Assembly: GCF_025145285.1 (NCBI RefSeq)
Contig: NZ_CP102251.1
Coordinates: 3,286,001 to 3,350,000, forward strand
Reading direction: 5' to 3'
Length of the DNA: 64,000 nt
DNA from: Alistipes onderdonkii
GTDB lineage: Bacteria; Bacteroidota; Bacteroidia; Bacteroidales; Rikenellaceae
Positions within the stretch are counted from its first letter, which is position 1; every line of letters begins with the position of its first letter. The notes beneath the pieces were generated by a model. It ran no database searches, was not told where the DNA came from, and saw nothing but the letters and a program-made list of their open reading frames with translations. Positions 1 through 7,704 of the stretch are shown piece after piece. The translations under genes and the position numbers were made by a program.

Positions 1-183
1 CGGGCCTTGGACACTATCAAAGCCCGCCATGGCCTTACGGAACTGCATGTATTTCCGGTTATGCCCGTTGCTGCCGCAGTCGAGTTTGGCCGAGTTTGGA
101 TGCCTAAAGCGGATATGCCCTTGACCATCTACGACCAGAATAAAGGACGTGAAGGCTTTTATAAAACGATTCAAATTGATTAA
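1..183 (+). CDS. SAVED-domain CBASS effector, C-terminal fragment (5' end outside window)
   Basis: The frame is open from the first base and ends at TAA 181-183, giving the last 60 residues of a protein. The stretch LHVFPVMPVAAAVEFGR followed by WMPKADMPLTIYDQN resembles the C-terminal end of SAVED domains, which bind the cyclic oligonucleotide made by the partner CD-NTase and switch on a fused nuclease or other effector domain. The stop codon lies one base before the start of the CD-NTase gene, so the two are almost certainly co-transcribed. The effector domain itself lies upstream of the window, so whether it kills by nuclease, protease or membrane activity cannot be said. The family call is from motif memory and gene context. 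Confidence 0.7.
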   Translation, partial: RALDTIKARHGLTELHVFPVMPVAAAVEFGRVWMPKADMPLTIYDQNKGREGFYKTIQID

Positions 184-184
184 T

Positions 185-1414
185 ATGAATACAGAACAGG
201 TAAAACAATTCGACAGCATTTTCAATGCCCTTAGCGAGTCTTTGGATATTACGGAGACTCAGTATGAAGCCGCGGTTCGCAGTTATCGGGCCGTTGGTGA
301 TTGGTTGGCAAAGGCGGACTCGGTTTTGGTCTCCTATAATCCGATCATCAGAGCCCAAGGATCATTTATGCTGGGCACGATGATTCGACCCTTGAATGAG
401 CAGGATGATCTGGATATAGACCTTGTCTGCGAACTCACAGGAAAAGGCGCTTCGTGGACACAATATGATCTGAAGCATAAGGTGGGTAACAGGCTGAAAG
501 ATCATGAAACCTATAAAAGAATGCTTGATGAAGAGGGGCGTAGATGCTGGACCTTGAAATATGCTCAGGAGTCCAACTACCATATGGACATCCTTCCGTG
601 TTTGGTTGCGAAAGATTATAAGACCGTGATGGAGCGCTCGTTTTCAGCTTCATTGGGGGCAATACGTGAACTGGATAATCTTGCCATTCGCATTACCGAC
701 AAGGAGAGCGCAAATTACAGGTATGATCCTTCACCCGAAAACTGGATGAAGAGTAATCCGTTTGGATATGGGATCTGGTTTATTCAACGGGCAACAGCAG
801 GAGATCGGCAAAAAATGATGTTGCTGGCGGAATCGGTACGAGCGGTTCCGAAATATCAGTCCAACAAAACTCCATTGCAAAGGGCCGTGCAGATTCTCAA
901 GCGACACCGGGACATCATGTTTGCCGGAGATGAAGATAAACCCGTCTCCATCATCATCACAACCCTTGCAGCAAAAGCATATCAGGGAGAAGGTGCGATT
1001 ACCGAAGCCTTGCAAACGATTCTTATACATATGGATAAGTACATACTCAATGAGTTTGATCCACAAAGCGGCAAAACGATCAAGAAAGTGGAAAATCCCG
1101 TAAATCCAGAGGAAAACTTTGCTGACAAATGGATCGAACACCCTAAGCGTCAAGATAACTTCTATAAGTGGCTGGAAAAGGTCAGAAAAGATTTGTCGCT
1201 GATTCTGCAGTTGCGCGGTATGCATGTGATAGCAGAATCCATGATGCCCCGTTTTGGACGACAAGCTGTCTCTCAAGGATTTGATTCCCTGGCCGAGAAG
1301 GCAAGATCCTTAAGAGAATCCGGGACGATGAAGATGGCTGCGGGCAGCGGTATCTTGGGCTCTGCCGGTAGTGTGTCGGCCAAGGCTCACCATTTTTTCG
1401 GGAATCATGAGTAA
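185..1414 (+). CDS. CBASS CD-NTase (cGAS/DncV-like nucleotidyltransferase)
   Basis: This 409-residue protein should make a cyclic oligonucleotide second messenger on phage infection. Near residues 55-80 it has the family hallmark GSFMLGTMIRP followed by DDLDIDLV, that is, the GS motif and the metal-binding D-x-D. A third acidic residue is plausible in YHMDILPC near residue 140. I chose the ATG at 185 because it follows the SAVED stop directly; an in-frame ATG at 149 would overlap that gene by 35 bases. The C-terminus has a Gly/Ser/Ala-rich linker and then AHHFFGNHE. In E2-linked CBASS the CD-NTase is attached through a C-terminal glycine, and here a glycine sits three residues from the end. 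The gene overlaps the next start codon by 8 bases. Confidence 0.88.
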   Translation: MNTEQVKQFDSIFNALSESLDITETQYEAAVRSYRAVGDWLAKADSVLVSYNPIIRAQGSFMLGTMIRPLNEQDDLDIDLVCELTGKGASWTQYDLKHKVGNRLKDHETYKRMLDEEGRRCWTLKYAQESNYHMDILPCLVAKDYKTVMERSFSASLGAIRELDNLAIRITDKESANYRYDPSPENWMKSNPFGYGIWFIQRATAGDRQKMMLLAESVRAVPKYQSNKTPLQRAVQILKRHRDIMFAGDEDKPVSIIITTLAAKAYQGEGAITEALQTILIHMDKYILNEFDPQSGKTIKKVENPVNPEENFADKWIEHPKRQDNFYKWLEKVRKDLSLILQLRGMHVIAESMMPRFGRQAVSQGFDSLAEKARSLRESGTMKMAAGSGILGSAGSVSAKAHHFFGNHE

Positions 1415-1823
1415 TCGGGTTATTCCATTGAGTGTCCAGTTGGGAAAGTTGAAACATTACTTTCCCAACTCTACGAATTATATGGATATCCATACGAATC
1501 GACTGATATGGAAAACTACGTTGCAACCTTCAGAGTTAAGCTTGGCTTACGAGATAAAAATCGTGTACACCTTGGGGCAAAGTCCCAAGGTGTACGTCGT
1601 ATCACCCAAACCATTGGCATTGGCAGACGGTGCGCAACGTCTGCCTCATGTCTATGATCATGTCAAGCAACAGCTTTGTCTTTATTATGGTCCAGCGCGA
1701 GAATGGACCCCCGACAAGATGATTGCTGACACCATTGTCCCGTGGGCCTCGGAGTGGTTGCTTCATTATGAATTTTGGTTAGTAACAGGCATATGGCATG
1801 GCGGAGGAATACATCCCCGTTAG
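1407..1823 (+). CDS. E2-like conjugation protein of a type II-short CBASS
   Basis: This 138-residue protein starts inside the last codons of the CD-NTase gene (ATGAGTAA overlap), which implies translational coupling. The C-terminal half reads HVYDHVKQQLCLYY, then EW, then IADTIVPWASEWLLHYEFWL and TGIWHGGGIH. This matches the E2-like proteins of CBASS, and the Cys in QLCLYY is the likely catalytic residue. In such systems the E2 primes the CD-NTase by joining its C-terminus to other molecules. No E1 domain or JAB-type deconjugase is visible, and the gene is followed by non-coding sequence, so this looks like the short E2-only form. The length fits a complete E2 domain. Confidence 0.75.
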   Translation: MSNRVIPLSVQLGKLKHYFPNSTNYMDIHTNRLIWKTTLQPSELSLAYEIKIVYTLGQSPKVYVVSPKPLALADGAQRLPHVYDHVKQQLCLYYGPAREWTPDKMIADTIVPWASEWLLHYEFWLVTGIWHGGGIHPR

Positions 1824-2107
1824 AAAGACTCTACCACTGACAATACCCCCCCCCAGAACTTATGGATGATTGACAACGGGCAATATCTACTATAACCATT
1901 TGCGAACAGCTCTATTTTAGTTATGCCCCTCCAATAAATCGAATGAATTTGCAAACAATATTCTAACCTCGTGTGTGAATTATACGAGATTTTGAGATGA
2001 TTATTATATTTTTGTGAAATGAAACAATGCGATTGATCCGGACGGCCATGATCGCATTGTTTCATCGACGGGCCGTTTCACATTTCATGTCGTCTCTCGT
2101 TTACGTG
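1824..2107. other. Intergenic junction between CBASS and truncated tra operon
   Basis: This AT-rich stretch of about 280 bases holds a run of nine C at 1846-1854 and a perfect 14-bp inverted repeat, TGAAACAATGCGAT at 2020-2033 and its complement at 2051-2064, with a 17-base loop. The repeat lies just beyond the last tra gene, so it could be a transcription terminator or an element boundary. I see no gene here. Confidence 0.5.
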
Positions 2108-2642
2108 TCAGGCAAAGGCCCGGATGTCGAAGTTGGCGATGGCTTGCCGCTCCTCGGCCGTGGCGTCGCCCATGACGGCGCTCTCTCCGAAGTCCAGCTC
2201 TCCGAGCATCGCATGAACCTCCGCATCGCGGAGTTCTGCTCTGGCGGGGAGAGCCGGAAGCAGAGAGCGGGCGTCGGCGGGAGCTTCGGGCTCCGCAAGT
2301 TCGCCGTCTTCGCCGATCGGGGGTTGCACGACAAGGGTGTTCCACCCCTGCATCGCGGACTTCTCTTCCGAAACCGGGGCAAATATAGCATCTCCGCCTG
2401 CCGGGGCGGTGCCGATGTCCGCTCCAGTCCGCTCCAGTCCGCTCCAGTCCGCTCCGATAGGATTTTGACACGAGAATTTCGGAACTCGGAACCAGGGACT
2501 TGGCATGTGGTGGCTCCGATCTGGAAGTCCCCGGTTTGGACTGTTTCTCCCGACTCTGTCCGGGAAGACCGAAAAAATGTCGTTGGAAAAGTACGAAGCC
2601 GGCACATAGCAGGCTGATTACGATTGCGAGCATATTCATCAT
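2108..2642 (-). pseudogene. traD-like conjugation gene broken at a 10-bp tandem repeat
   Basis: Translation should start at the ATG at 2642, which overlaps the upstream stop (TAATG), and begins MMNMLAIVISLLCAGFVLFQ then RHFFG, a short membrane anchor. That frame runs into the repeat at 2418-2455 and leaves it in the wrong frame, giving an Arg-rich tail that stops at 2085. The frame that looks protein-like downstream (GGDAIFAPV, WNTLVVQPPIG, ELDFGESAVMGD, ending at 2108) is offset by one base. The position fourth in a traA-DUF3408-DUF3408 series fits the small TraD protein of Bacteroides conjugative transposons. Loss of one 10-bp unit would join the two frames, so this is either a decayed gene or a reversible switch. 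The TraD name is from context. Confidence 0.5.
2418..2455. repeat. 10-bp tandem repeat (TCCGCTCCAG, 3.8 copies) inside the traD-like gene
   Basis: Three full units and eight bases of a fourth are perfect. On the minus strand it reads as GADWSG and SGLERTG in successive frames, because 10 is not a multiple of 3. The same array with the same flanks (CCGATG before, CCGAT after) recurs at 4653-4690, and a degenerate copy lies at 24882-24908. Confidence 0.9.
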
Positions 2643-3181
2643 TATAAAAGTTCTTTTGTGTTTTGCTCTTTGTGAATGCGGTTGATATCGTCTTTATACA
2701 ATTCGAGATGCTGCCGCAGGATATTCTCGACATAAGAAGTTGCGGTCATATACTCCCCGCCGATTTTCTTTACGACTTCCAGAATTTTACGTTTGGTTCC
2801 GATGCTGACATAGAGTGCTGCACGCTGCCTGATCTCCATTAAGTTCATAAAGGTCTGTTCGAAATAGGGGACGGCAGTCCTCCGACGCCGGGATTTCGGC
2901 GCCTTTGCCACCGCACCGCCGGGTTTTACATGCGCAGTGCCGGCAATGCCCTGCCCGGAGGAGGCTGCTTTCGTCATGGTTTTAAGACAGGCTGCCGCCG
3001 AAGGAATCCTAATGGCAGGTGTTTCGGTTGCGACCGCAGGCTGGAGAAGGGATGAGGTTGTCATGGCAGCTTGCCGTAAGGAAAAAGCCGGAAGCCTCCG
3101 AATAAAAATTGATGCAAGAAGCAGTGCCGTGAGGGGCGGAATACCGAATAGGTGCGGCTCGGAAAAAAGATCGTAATACAC
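2642..3181 (-). CDS. DUF3408 (TraB/TraC-like) conjugation protein
   Basis: This 179-residue protein ends with the conserved DUF3408 block: VPYFEQTFMNL, RAALYVSIGTKRKILEVVKK, GGEYMTATSYVENILRQHLE and DINRIHK. It is clearly paralogous to the next gene upstream. DUF3408 proteins are standard members of Bacteroides conjugative and mobilizable elements, usually beside a ParA-like TraA; their biochemical role is not settled. The first 100 residues are Ala/Pro-rich and poorly conserved, so the start is uncertain: the Met at 3181 or a downstream one such as 3064 could be used. The stop overlaps the start of the traD-like gene, so the two are translationally coupled. Confidence 0.75.
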   Translation of the reverse strand: MYYDLFSEPHLFGIPPLTALLLASIFIRRLPAFSLRQAAMTTSSLLQPAVATETPAIRIPSAAACLKTMTKAASSGQGIAGTAHVKPGGAVAKAPKSRRRRTAVPYFEQTFMNLMEIRQRAALYVSIGTKRKILEVVKKIGGEYMTATSYVENILRQHLELYKDDINRIHKEQNTKELL

Positions 3182-3202
3182 GATTCGAAAGTTTTTGGAT
3201 TG

Positions 3203-3643
3203 TTAAACGATATTTTTGGGATTGCGTTTTTTGTAAATGCGGTTTATCTCTTCGCGGAAAACTTCGATATGATACCGCAGAATATTGTCTATATAGGCTG
3301 TTGCGGTCAGACGCTCCCCGCCGATTCTTTTGAATATTTCCAGAAGTTTGCGCTTGGTTGCCGTACCGACATACAGCGAGGCCCTGTTGTCAAAGTTTGC
3401 CGGAGCGAGAAAAGTCCGTTCGTAATCGGGTGCGGGGATCATTCGCCGATGCCGGGATTCAGACCCGTCGTCCGAAGGTGGCGATTGTTCTTCTGCATCC
3501 GGGGTCTCCCGGGGCGCATCGTGAGTATCTTCAGGTTCGTCGTCGGGGATTCGCCGGACGACTTTCGAGGTAAGAGGCGCCTGCCCGGCGATCATCTGGC
3601 GCATGAGGTCTTCGTCGACTTCGATTTTCGGTTTCTTGGCCAT
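3203..3643 (-). CDS. DUF3408 (TraB-like) conjugation protein
   Basis: This 146-residue protein begins MAKKPKIEVDEDLMRQMIAG and has an acidic, Pro-rich middle. The DUF3408 block lies at about residues 90-140: YERTFLAPANF, RASLYVGTATKRKLLEIFKR, GGERLTATAYIDNILRYHIE and INRIYKKRN. It follows traA by only two bases and so belongs to the same transcript. In Bacteroides elements this protein is often a putative DNA-binding or partition partner of the ParA-like TraA; that role is inferred from adjacency, not shown here. Confidence 0.82.
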   Translation of the reverse strand: MAKKPKIEVDEDLMRQMIAGQAPLTSKVVRRIPDDEPEDTHDAPRETPDAEEQSPPSDDGSESRHRRMIPAPDYERTFLAPANFDNRASLYVGTATKRKLLEIFKRIGGERLTATAYIDNILRYHIEVFREEINRIYKKRNPKNIV

Positions 3644-3645
3644 AA

Positions 3646-4404
3646 TTATCGTATTTTAAGGATTTCGAGGATTTCTGCCGCCAGTGCCTCGATCTGCGCT
3701 TCGCGGGCGAAGATGCGCTCCGGAGCCAGAAGTGTCGAACGACAGATACCCGAGCCGTCGGGCAGCAGTTCCTTGTTGAATTTCGAACGGTAGGGAACAT
3801 GCGTCGCCATGAGCGACAATCCGAGTTTATGAATGATCGCCTCATACTGATCGTAAAGAGGAGTACGCTCCCGACGGTCGATCATCGTCCAGAAAAGATG
3901 GGCGGCCTGCAATGAGGTGTCCTTGTCCTGAACGAATCCATGCTCTATTCCCCGTGCGAACGTAAGGGAACTCTCCATGACGAGTTTGTCGGCCTTCAAA
4001 GGAATGAAGACGGCATCTAAGGAGGAAAGTATCCGGATCACGCCCCCGGCATTTACGGTTCCCGGCAGGTCGTAGAGAATTACGCGCGGCAGATAACCGT
4101 TTTGCCGGATGCGCTCCACCTCTTCGGGAGCCTCGGGAGGCATACACTTCAGCAAGGGCCACAATTTCCGACCCGTAGCCTTGAACTGGCGTACCATCAT
4201 CAGCTTGTAGTAGTCGCTGTGCTCCACGACTGCCAGTTCGCGTTCGCGCTGGGCATGGATCGACCATTGCGGATAGTCGCAGTCCACGACAAGAACGTCA
4301 TGCCCCAAAGTGTAATGCAGGTAGCTGGCCAGCAATACCGTGAATGTGGATTTTCCGATGCCGCCTTTCTGATTGCAGATTGAAATGTTTACAGGTTCCA
4401 TCAT
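3646..4404 (-). CDS. traA: TraA, ParA/MinD-like ATPase of a conjugative element
   Basis: This 252-residue P-loop ATPase has the deviant Walker A motif NQKGGIGKST near residues 11-20, VVDCDYPQWS (Walker A') and ILYDLPGTV (Walker B). ParA-type proteins move DNA or protein cargo over the nucleoid. As the first gene of Bacteroides tra operons it is known as TraA and is thought to assist transfer or maintenance of the element. ATG codons at 4404 and 4401 are both possible starts. Two DUF3408 genes and a traD-like gene follow, but the expected traE-traG genes are missing because the operon ends at about 2.1 kb. Upstream is the divergent mob pair. Confidence 0.85.
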   Translation of the reverse strand: MMEPVNISICNQKGGIGKSTFTVLLASYLHYTLGHDVLVVDCDYPQWSIHAQRERELAVVEHSDYYKLMMVRQFKATGRKLWPLLKCMPPEAPEEVERIRQNGYLPRVILYDLPGTVNAGGVIRILSSLDAVFIPLKADKLVMESSLTFARGIEHGFVQDKDTSLQAAHLFWTMIDRRERTPLYDQYEAIIHKLGLSLMATHVPYRSKFNKELLPDGSGICRSTLLAPERIFAREAQIEALAAEILEILKIR

Positions 4405-4652
4405 TTGAATATGTTAAGAATTATTTATATGGGTAATGTTTTCTATTGATGTCTGTTTCGATAAACTATCGTACATATATGGGTTTATTTATATATTTAT
4501 TTTTTTAATTCTGCTCTTCTCCGCTTCCTTATCGAATCGTCTGTTTGATTGAGTAGCGAACCCGATAAATATCGACTTAATCATCCGTTTGTTTATCCGA
4601 ATAATTCTTTCTGCCGCAATATACATCTTCATTTTCCAACCCGGCTCCGATG

Positions 4653-4690
4653 TCCGCTCCAGTCCGCTCCAGTCCGCTCCAGTCCGCACC
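4653..4690. repeat. 10-bp tandem repeat (TCCGCTCCAG, 3.8 copies), intergenic copy
   Basis: This is the same array as at 2418-2455, with one base difference in the last unit (TCCGCACC), and is flanked by the same CCGATG and CCGAT. It lies between traA and mobA, outside any gene I accept. A shared block of about 48 bases at two sites suggests that the whole block was copied or inserted as a unit. Confidence 0.9.
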
Positions 4691-4808
4691 GATGGATTTT
4701 TTTTGCCCCGAAACGGTTGTAATATTGCACCGGGAACAGACCCGACCCCGGAAGCCGTAATGGAGGATTTTCGAAATTTCGGTCAGAGATTCTCCGGCGC
4801 GGATTTTT

Positions 4809-4915
4809 CGCCTCACTTGAGGCGAGCGAGCTGTACCTTTGTATGCCGAAAAGTTTTTCGGCATACGAAAGGTGCTCGCTCTGCGAGGCTGGGTGGCGTT
4901 CCCGAGTCACGCCAC
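4809..4915. other. Candidate oriT: cluster of inverted repeats upstream of mobA
   Basis: Three hairpins lie in about 107 bases. CGCCTCA/TGAGGCG is at 4809-4824. A long arm at 4824-4852 pairs with 4855-4881 (centre GCCGAAAA-GT-TTTTCGGC, outer GAGCGAG/CTCGCTC). GTGGCGT/ACGCCAC is at 4893-4915. The cluster sits directly before the mobA start at 4932. Relaxase genes of Bacteroides mobilizable elements usually have their transfer origin in this position. No nick site was recognised, so this is an inference from structure and location. Confidence 0.5.
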
Positions 4916-4931
4916 TTAAACTACCAGACTG

Positions 4932-5351
4932 ATGACAACCACGAAAAAGAGGATCGGACGCCCGACAACGACAGATCCCAGAGTCCACAGGTATAATTTC
5001 AAACTCACCACGGAAGAGAATATCCGCTTTAAGCAGATGCTTTGTAAGGCAGGATTGGAGCATAACCGCAGCCGGTTTATCGTCAAAAGAATCTTCAACG
5101 AGGAGTTCGTCGTCGTCAAACGCGACCCTTCGAAGGTGCAGTTCATCGCCCGGCTGAACGACTTTTATTTCCAATTTCAAAAGCTCGGGAACAACTATAA
5201 CCAGATCGTAAAAGCCATCAACGCGCACTTTTCCAACGTTGCTATCCCGCATCAGATCGCTATGCTGGAGCAGCGAACCCGCGAACTGAAAGCCCTCAGT
5301 ATCGAGATTCTCAACCTCGCAAAACAGGCTAAGGAGTGGTTGCGAATATAA
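4932..5351 (+). CDS. mobA: MobA-like relaxosome accessory protein
   Basis: This 139-residue basic protein starts MTTTKKRIGRPTTTDPRVHR and continues YNFKLTTEENIRFKQMLCKA, then HNRSRFIVKRIF, a ribbon-helix-helix-like N-terminus. The rest is helical (FQKLGNNYNQIVKAIN, leading to AMLEQRTRELKALS). This matches the small MobA proteins that bind oriT and load the relaxase in Bacteroides mobilization systems. The gene overlaps the relaxase gene by 16 bases, which use a GTG start, so the two are co-translated. The candidate oriT is immediately upstream. The assignment is firm at family level; the name follows Bacteroides usage. Confidence 0.8.
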   Translation: MTTTKKRIGRPTTTDPRVHRYNFKLTTEENIRFKQMLCKAGLEHNRSRFIVKRIFNEEFVVVKRDPSKVQFIARLNDFYFQFQKLGNNYNQIVKAINAHFSNVAIPHQIAMLEQRTRELKALSIEILNLAKQAKEWLRI

Positions 5352-6565
5352 GATCGGGCTCCTCGCCCGGTGGGGCTTTGCGCTATAACAAGGAGAAAGT
5401 GGATAAGGATGAAGCCGAAGTGCTCCTCTGGCAGAAGATGCTCGAACCATACGATAAATGCGGACGCCTTGACATTGACGCCTGCATGGAGAGCTTCATG
5501 CCGTATCTCGAAGCCAACCGCAGGACTACGAACACGGTTTTCCATGCCTCGCTGAACCCTTCACCGGAGGACAGGCTGACAGACGAACAGCTCCGGAAAA
5601 TCGCCTGTGAGTACATGGAACGCATGGGTTACGGCGAACAGCCTTATATCGTTTTCAAGCACAAGGACATTTCCAGAGAGCATCTCCATATCGTGTCACT
5701 GCGTGTCGATGAGCAGGGCCGCAAACTCCCGCACGATTTCGAGGCCCGGCGCTCGATGGAGATTCTGCGTGACTTGGAGCGGAAATACGGTCTGCATCCG
5801 AGCGTCAAGGGACAGGGACTGACGGACAGGGAGGGCCTGCGGAAGGTGAATTATTCCGAGGGGAATGTCAAGCAACAGATTTCGTCCGTCGCCCGGTCGT
5901 GTCTGCGAAATTACAAATGCTCGTCGTATGGAGAATTCCGCACCCTGTTGGAGCTGCTCAATGTTTCGGTCGAGGAACGTACGGGAACCGTCGACGGACG
6001 GGACTATGCCGGAGTGATTTACGGTGCCATGACCGACGATGGCTACGGTATCGGCACGCCGTTCAAATCGAGCCGTATCGGAAAAGATGTCGGCTATAAG
6101 GCCCTTCAAAAGTATTATGAGCGGTCGAAGAGCGCGTTGAAGCAGGACGGGACACTCGACCGGCTGCGGCAAACAGTCAAAGACGCCATGAGCCCGGACA
6201 ATACAAGGGAAGAGTTTCGGCAACTGTTGAAAGCGGACGGTATCGATGTCGTGTTCCGCATAAATCCCGTGGGAAGGATTTACGGTGCGACCTTCATCGA
6301 CCACAACGCAGGCATCGTTGCCAACGGATCGGTGCTGGGAAAAGAGTTTTCGGCCAATGTTTTCAATGAATTGTATCCGGCTCCGAAAGAGACGCAACAG
6401 GTTGCAGAACGACAGGCGGAACAGAAACATGAAGTGCAAAACCATGCCGCCAATCCTATTTCTGGCATTGTCGATACGGTATTGGATTTGGCCGACACGC
6501 AGGCTTATGAAGAACAGCAACGGCAGATGCAACAAAGGCGTAAAAAAAGACGACATCGTTCCTGA
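5336..6565 (+). CDS. mobB: MobB relaxase (mobilization nuclease)
   Basis: This 409-residue relaxase starts at GTG 5336 (MVANIRSGSSPGGALRYNKE). The metal-binding HUH-type motif is HLHIVSLRVD near residues 119-128 (H-x-H and the trailing Arg), and the nucleophile Tyr is probably in the N-terminal RYNKEK segment. Such relaxases nick oriT and lead the strand into the recipient cell. Length and domain order are normal, ending in a basic tail (RRKKRRHRS). A TraG/VirD4-like coupling protein usually follows, but here a hairpin terminator and then the end of an unrelated glycosidase fragment follow, so the mobilization operon is cut off. Confidence 0.85.
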   Translation: MVANIRSGSSPGGALRYNKEKVDKDEAEVLLWQKMLEPYDKCGRLDIDACMESFMPYLEANRRTTNTVFHASLNPSPEDRLTDEQLRKIACEYMERMGYGEQPYIVFKHKDISREHLHIVSLRVDEQGRKLPHDFEARRSMEILRDLERKYGLHPSVKGQGLTDREGLRKVNYSEGNVKQQISSVARSCLRNYKCSSYGEFRTLLELLNVSVEERTGTVDGRDYAGVIYGAMTDDGYGIGTPFKSSRIGKDVGYKALQKYYERSKSALKQDGTLDRLRQTVKDAMSPDNTREEFRQLLKADGIDVVFRINPVGRIYGATFIDHNAGIVANGSVLGKEFSANVFNELYPAPKETQQVAERQAEQKHEVQNHAANPISGIVDTVLDLADTQAYEEQQRQMQQRRKKRRHRS

Positions 6566-6571
6566 TACGAA

Positions 6572-6610
6572 AAACGGGGTCTGATATGGATCAGATCCCG
6601 TTTCTCATTG
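6572..6610 (+). terminator. Hairpin terminator after mobB
   Basis: The arms AAACGGGGTCTGAT (6572-6585) and ATCAGATCCCGTTT (6590-6603) pair with one G-T wobble around a four-base loop. They begin seven bases after the mobB stop and are followed by a modest T/C-rich stretch. The same hairpin could also serve the convergent glycosidase fragment. Confidence 0.6.
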
Positions 6611-6657
6611 TTCCCTGTCGGCTTTCCGTCGTGGCCTCCCCGTGCCACCGGCATCTT

Positions 6658-7704
6658 CTATTTCTCTGCCGGAATAAAAGTTATTGCCTGCCCGCCCCGT
6701 TCAGCCATCTCGATGCGTATGGTATCTCGTGCCGTCACCGCCCGCTTCCCGATCAGGTATGCCTCCGGATTGCGCCCCGCATCCGGAGCATCGGCATATA
6801 TGGTCGCGGTATACGTCACTCCGGGTTCGAGGAAGTCGAGCTTCTGCACGAGCGTCCTTGCCTTCTCGTCCGTTCCTGCCCCGAGAAAGTGTCTGTCTTT
6901 GGCCCGTCTTGCAACGACGATATAGTCGCCGATCTCTCCCTGCAATGCCTTCGACCAGTCGCAGTCTGCGTCGAAGTCGCGGAAGAACCGGAATGCGGGA
7001 TGCCCTTCGTAGTTCTCGATCAGGTCTGCGGCCATCTGCAGGGGCGAGTATATGATCACCCAGTTTGCTATCTGCCGTGCCAGCGTGGTCTTTATGCAGC
7101 ATTCCGCGTTGGGCCCGTTCCACTCGATCCGTCCCTTGTCGGCCTTCGCTGTGGAATAGTCGATGTCGAAGATTCCCGGAGTGTAGTCCATCGGTCCGCT
7201 CAGCATCCTCACGAAGGGCAGCGTCGTGAGATACTCTGCCGAATTCCCTTCCGACCATGCGTTCCATTCCATGCCCCGCGCCCCTTCGCGTGTCATCATG
7301 TTGGGCCACGTGCGTCGTATCCCCGTCTCCTTTATCGGCTTGTGTACGTCGAGCATGATCCGGTATTTCGCCGCCGTTTCCACGACCCGCTGATAGTGCT
7401 GCACTCCATACTGCGAATGATGGAGGTAACCGCCTTTGAATCCCCCTGCATATCCCGTTTTGAGCGTGTGAACCCCCAGTTCGGCATACCTCCTCATCGC
7501 TGCTTCCAGGACGGCTTCGTACTCAGGAATATTTCCTCCCGTTTCATTGTGCATCCACAGTTGCACGCCCTTTTCACGGGCATAGGCGGCTATTCGCTCC
7601 AGATCGAAATCCGCATAGGGTTCGAGGTAGTCGAACTGCTGGTTTCCGCCCCAGTTCTCCCATCCTTTGTTCCAGCCCTCGAACAAGGTGTACAAGGCTT
7701 TCAA
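6658..7704 (-). pseudogene. GH97 glycoside hydrolase (SusB-like), C-terminal fragment
   Basis: About 349 residues are left of a protein family that is usually 640-740 residues long. Recognisable GH97 blocks are FEGWNKGWENWGG, LWMHNETGG, VHTLKTGYAGG, MEWNAWSEGN, GPMDYTPGIF and YSPLQMAADLIENY, followed by the C-terminal beta-sandwich. GH97 enzymes are periplasmic alpha-glucosidases or alpha-galactosidases in Bacteroidetes. The frame is cut just before FEGWN: upstream on the minus strand it meets a stop within a few codons and the DNA becomes a TraO-like fragment on the other strand. The signal peptide, N-terminal domain and first part of the barrel are gone, so it should be inactive. It has no role in the surrounding mobile genes and marks a recombination scar. 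Confidence 0.85.

Noticed and set aside
4809..4915. Riboswitch or structured RNA gene
   Set aside because: The hairpins fit an oriT next to mob genes better, and no known riboswitch core was recognised.
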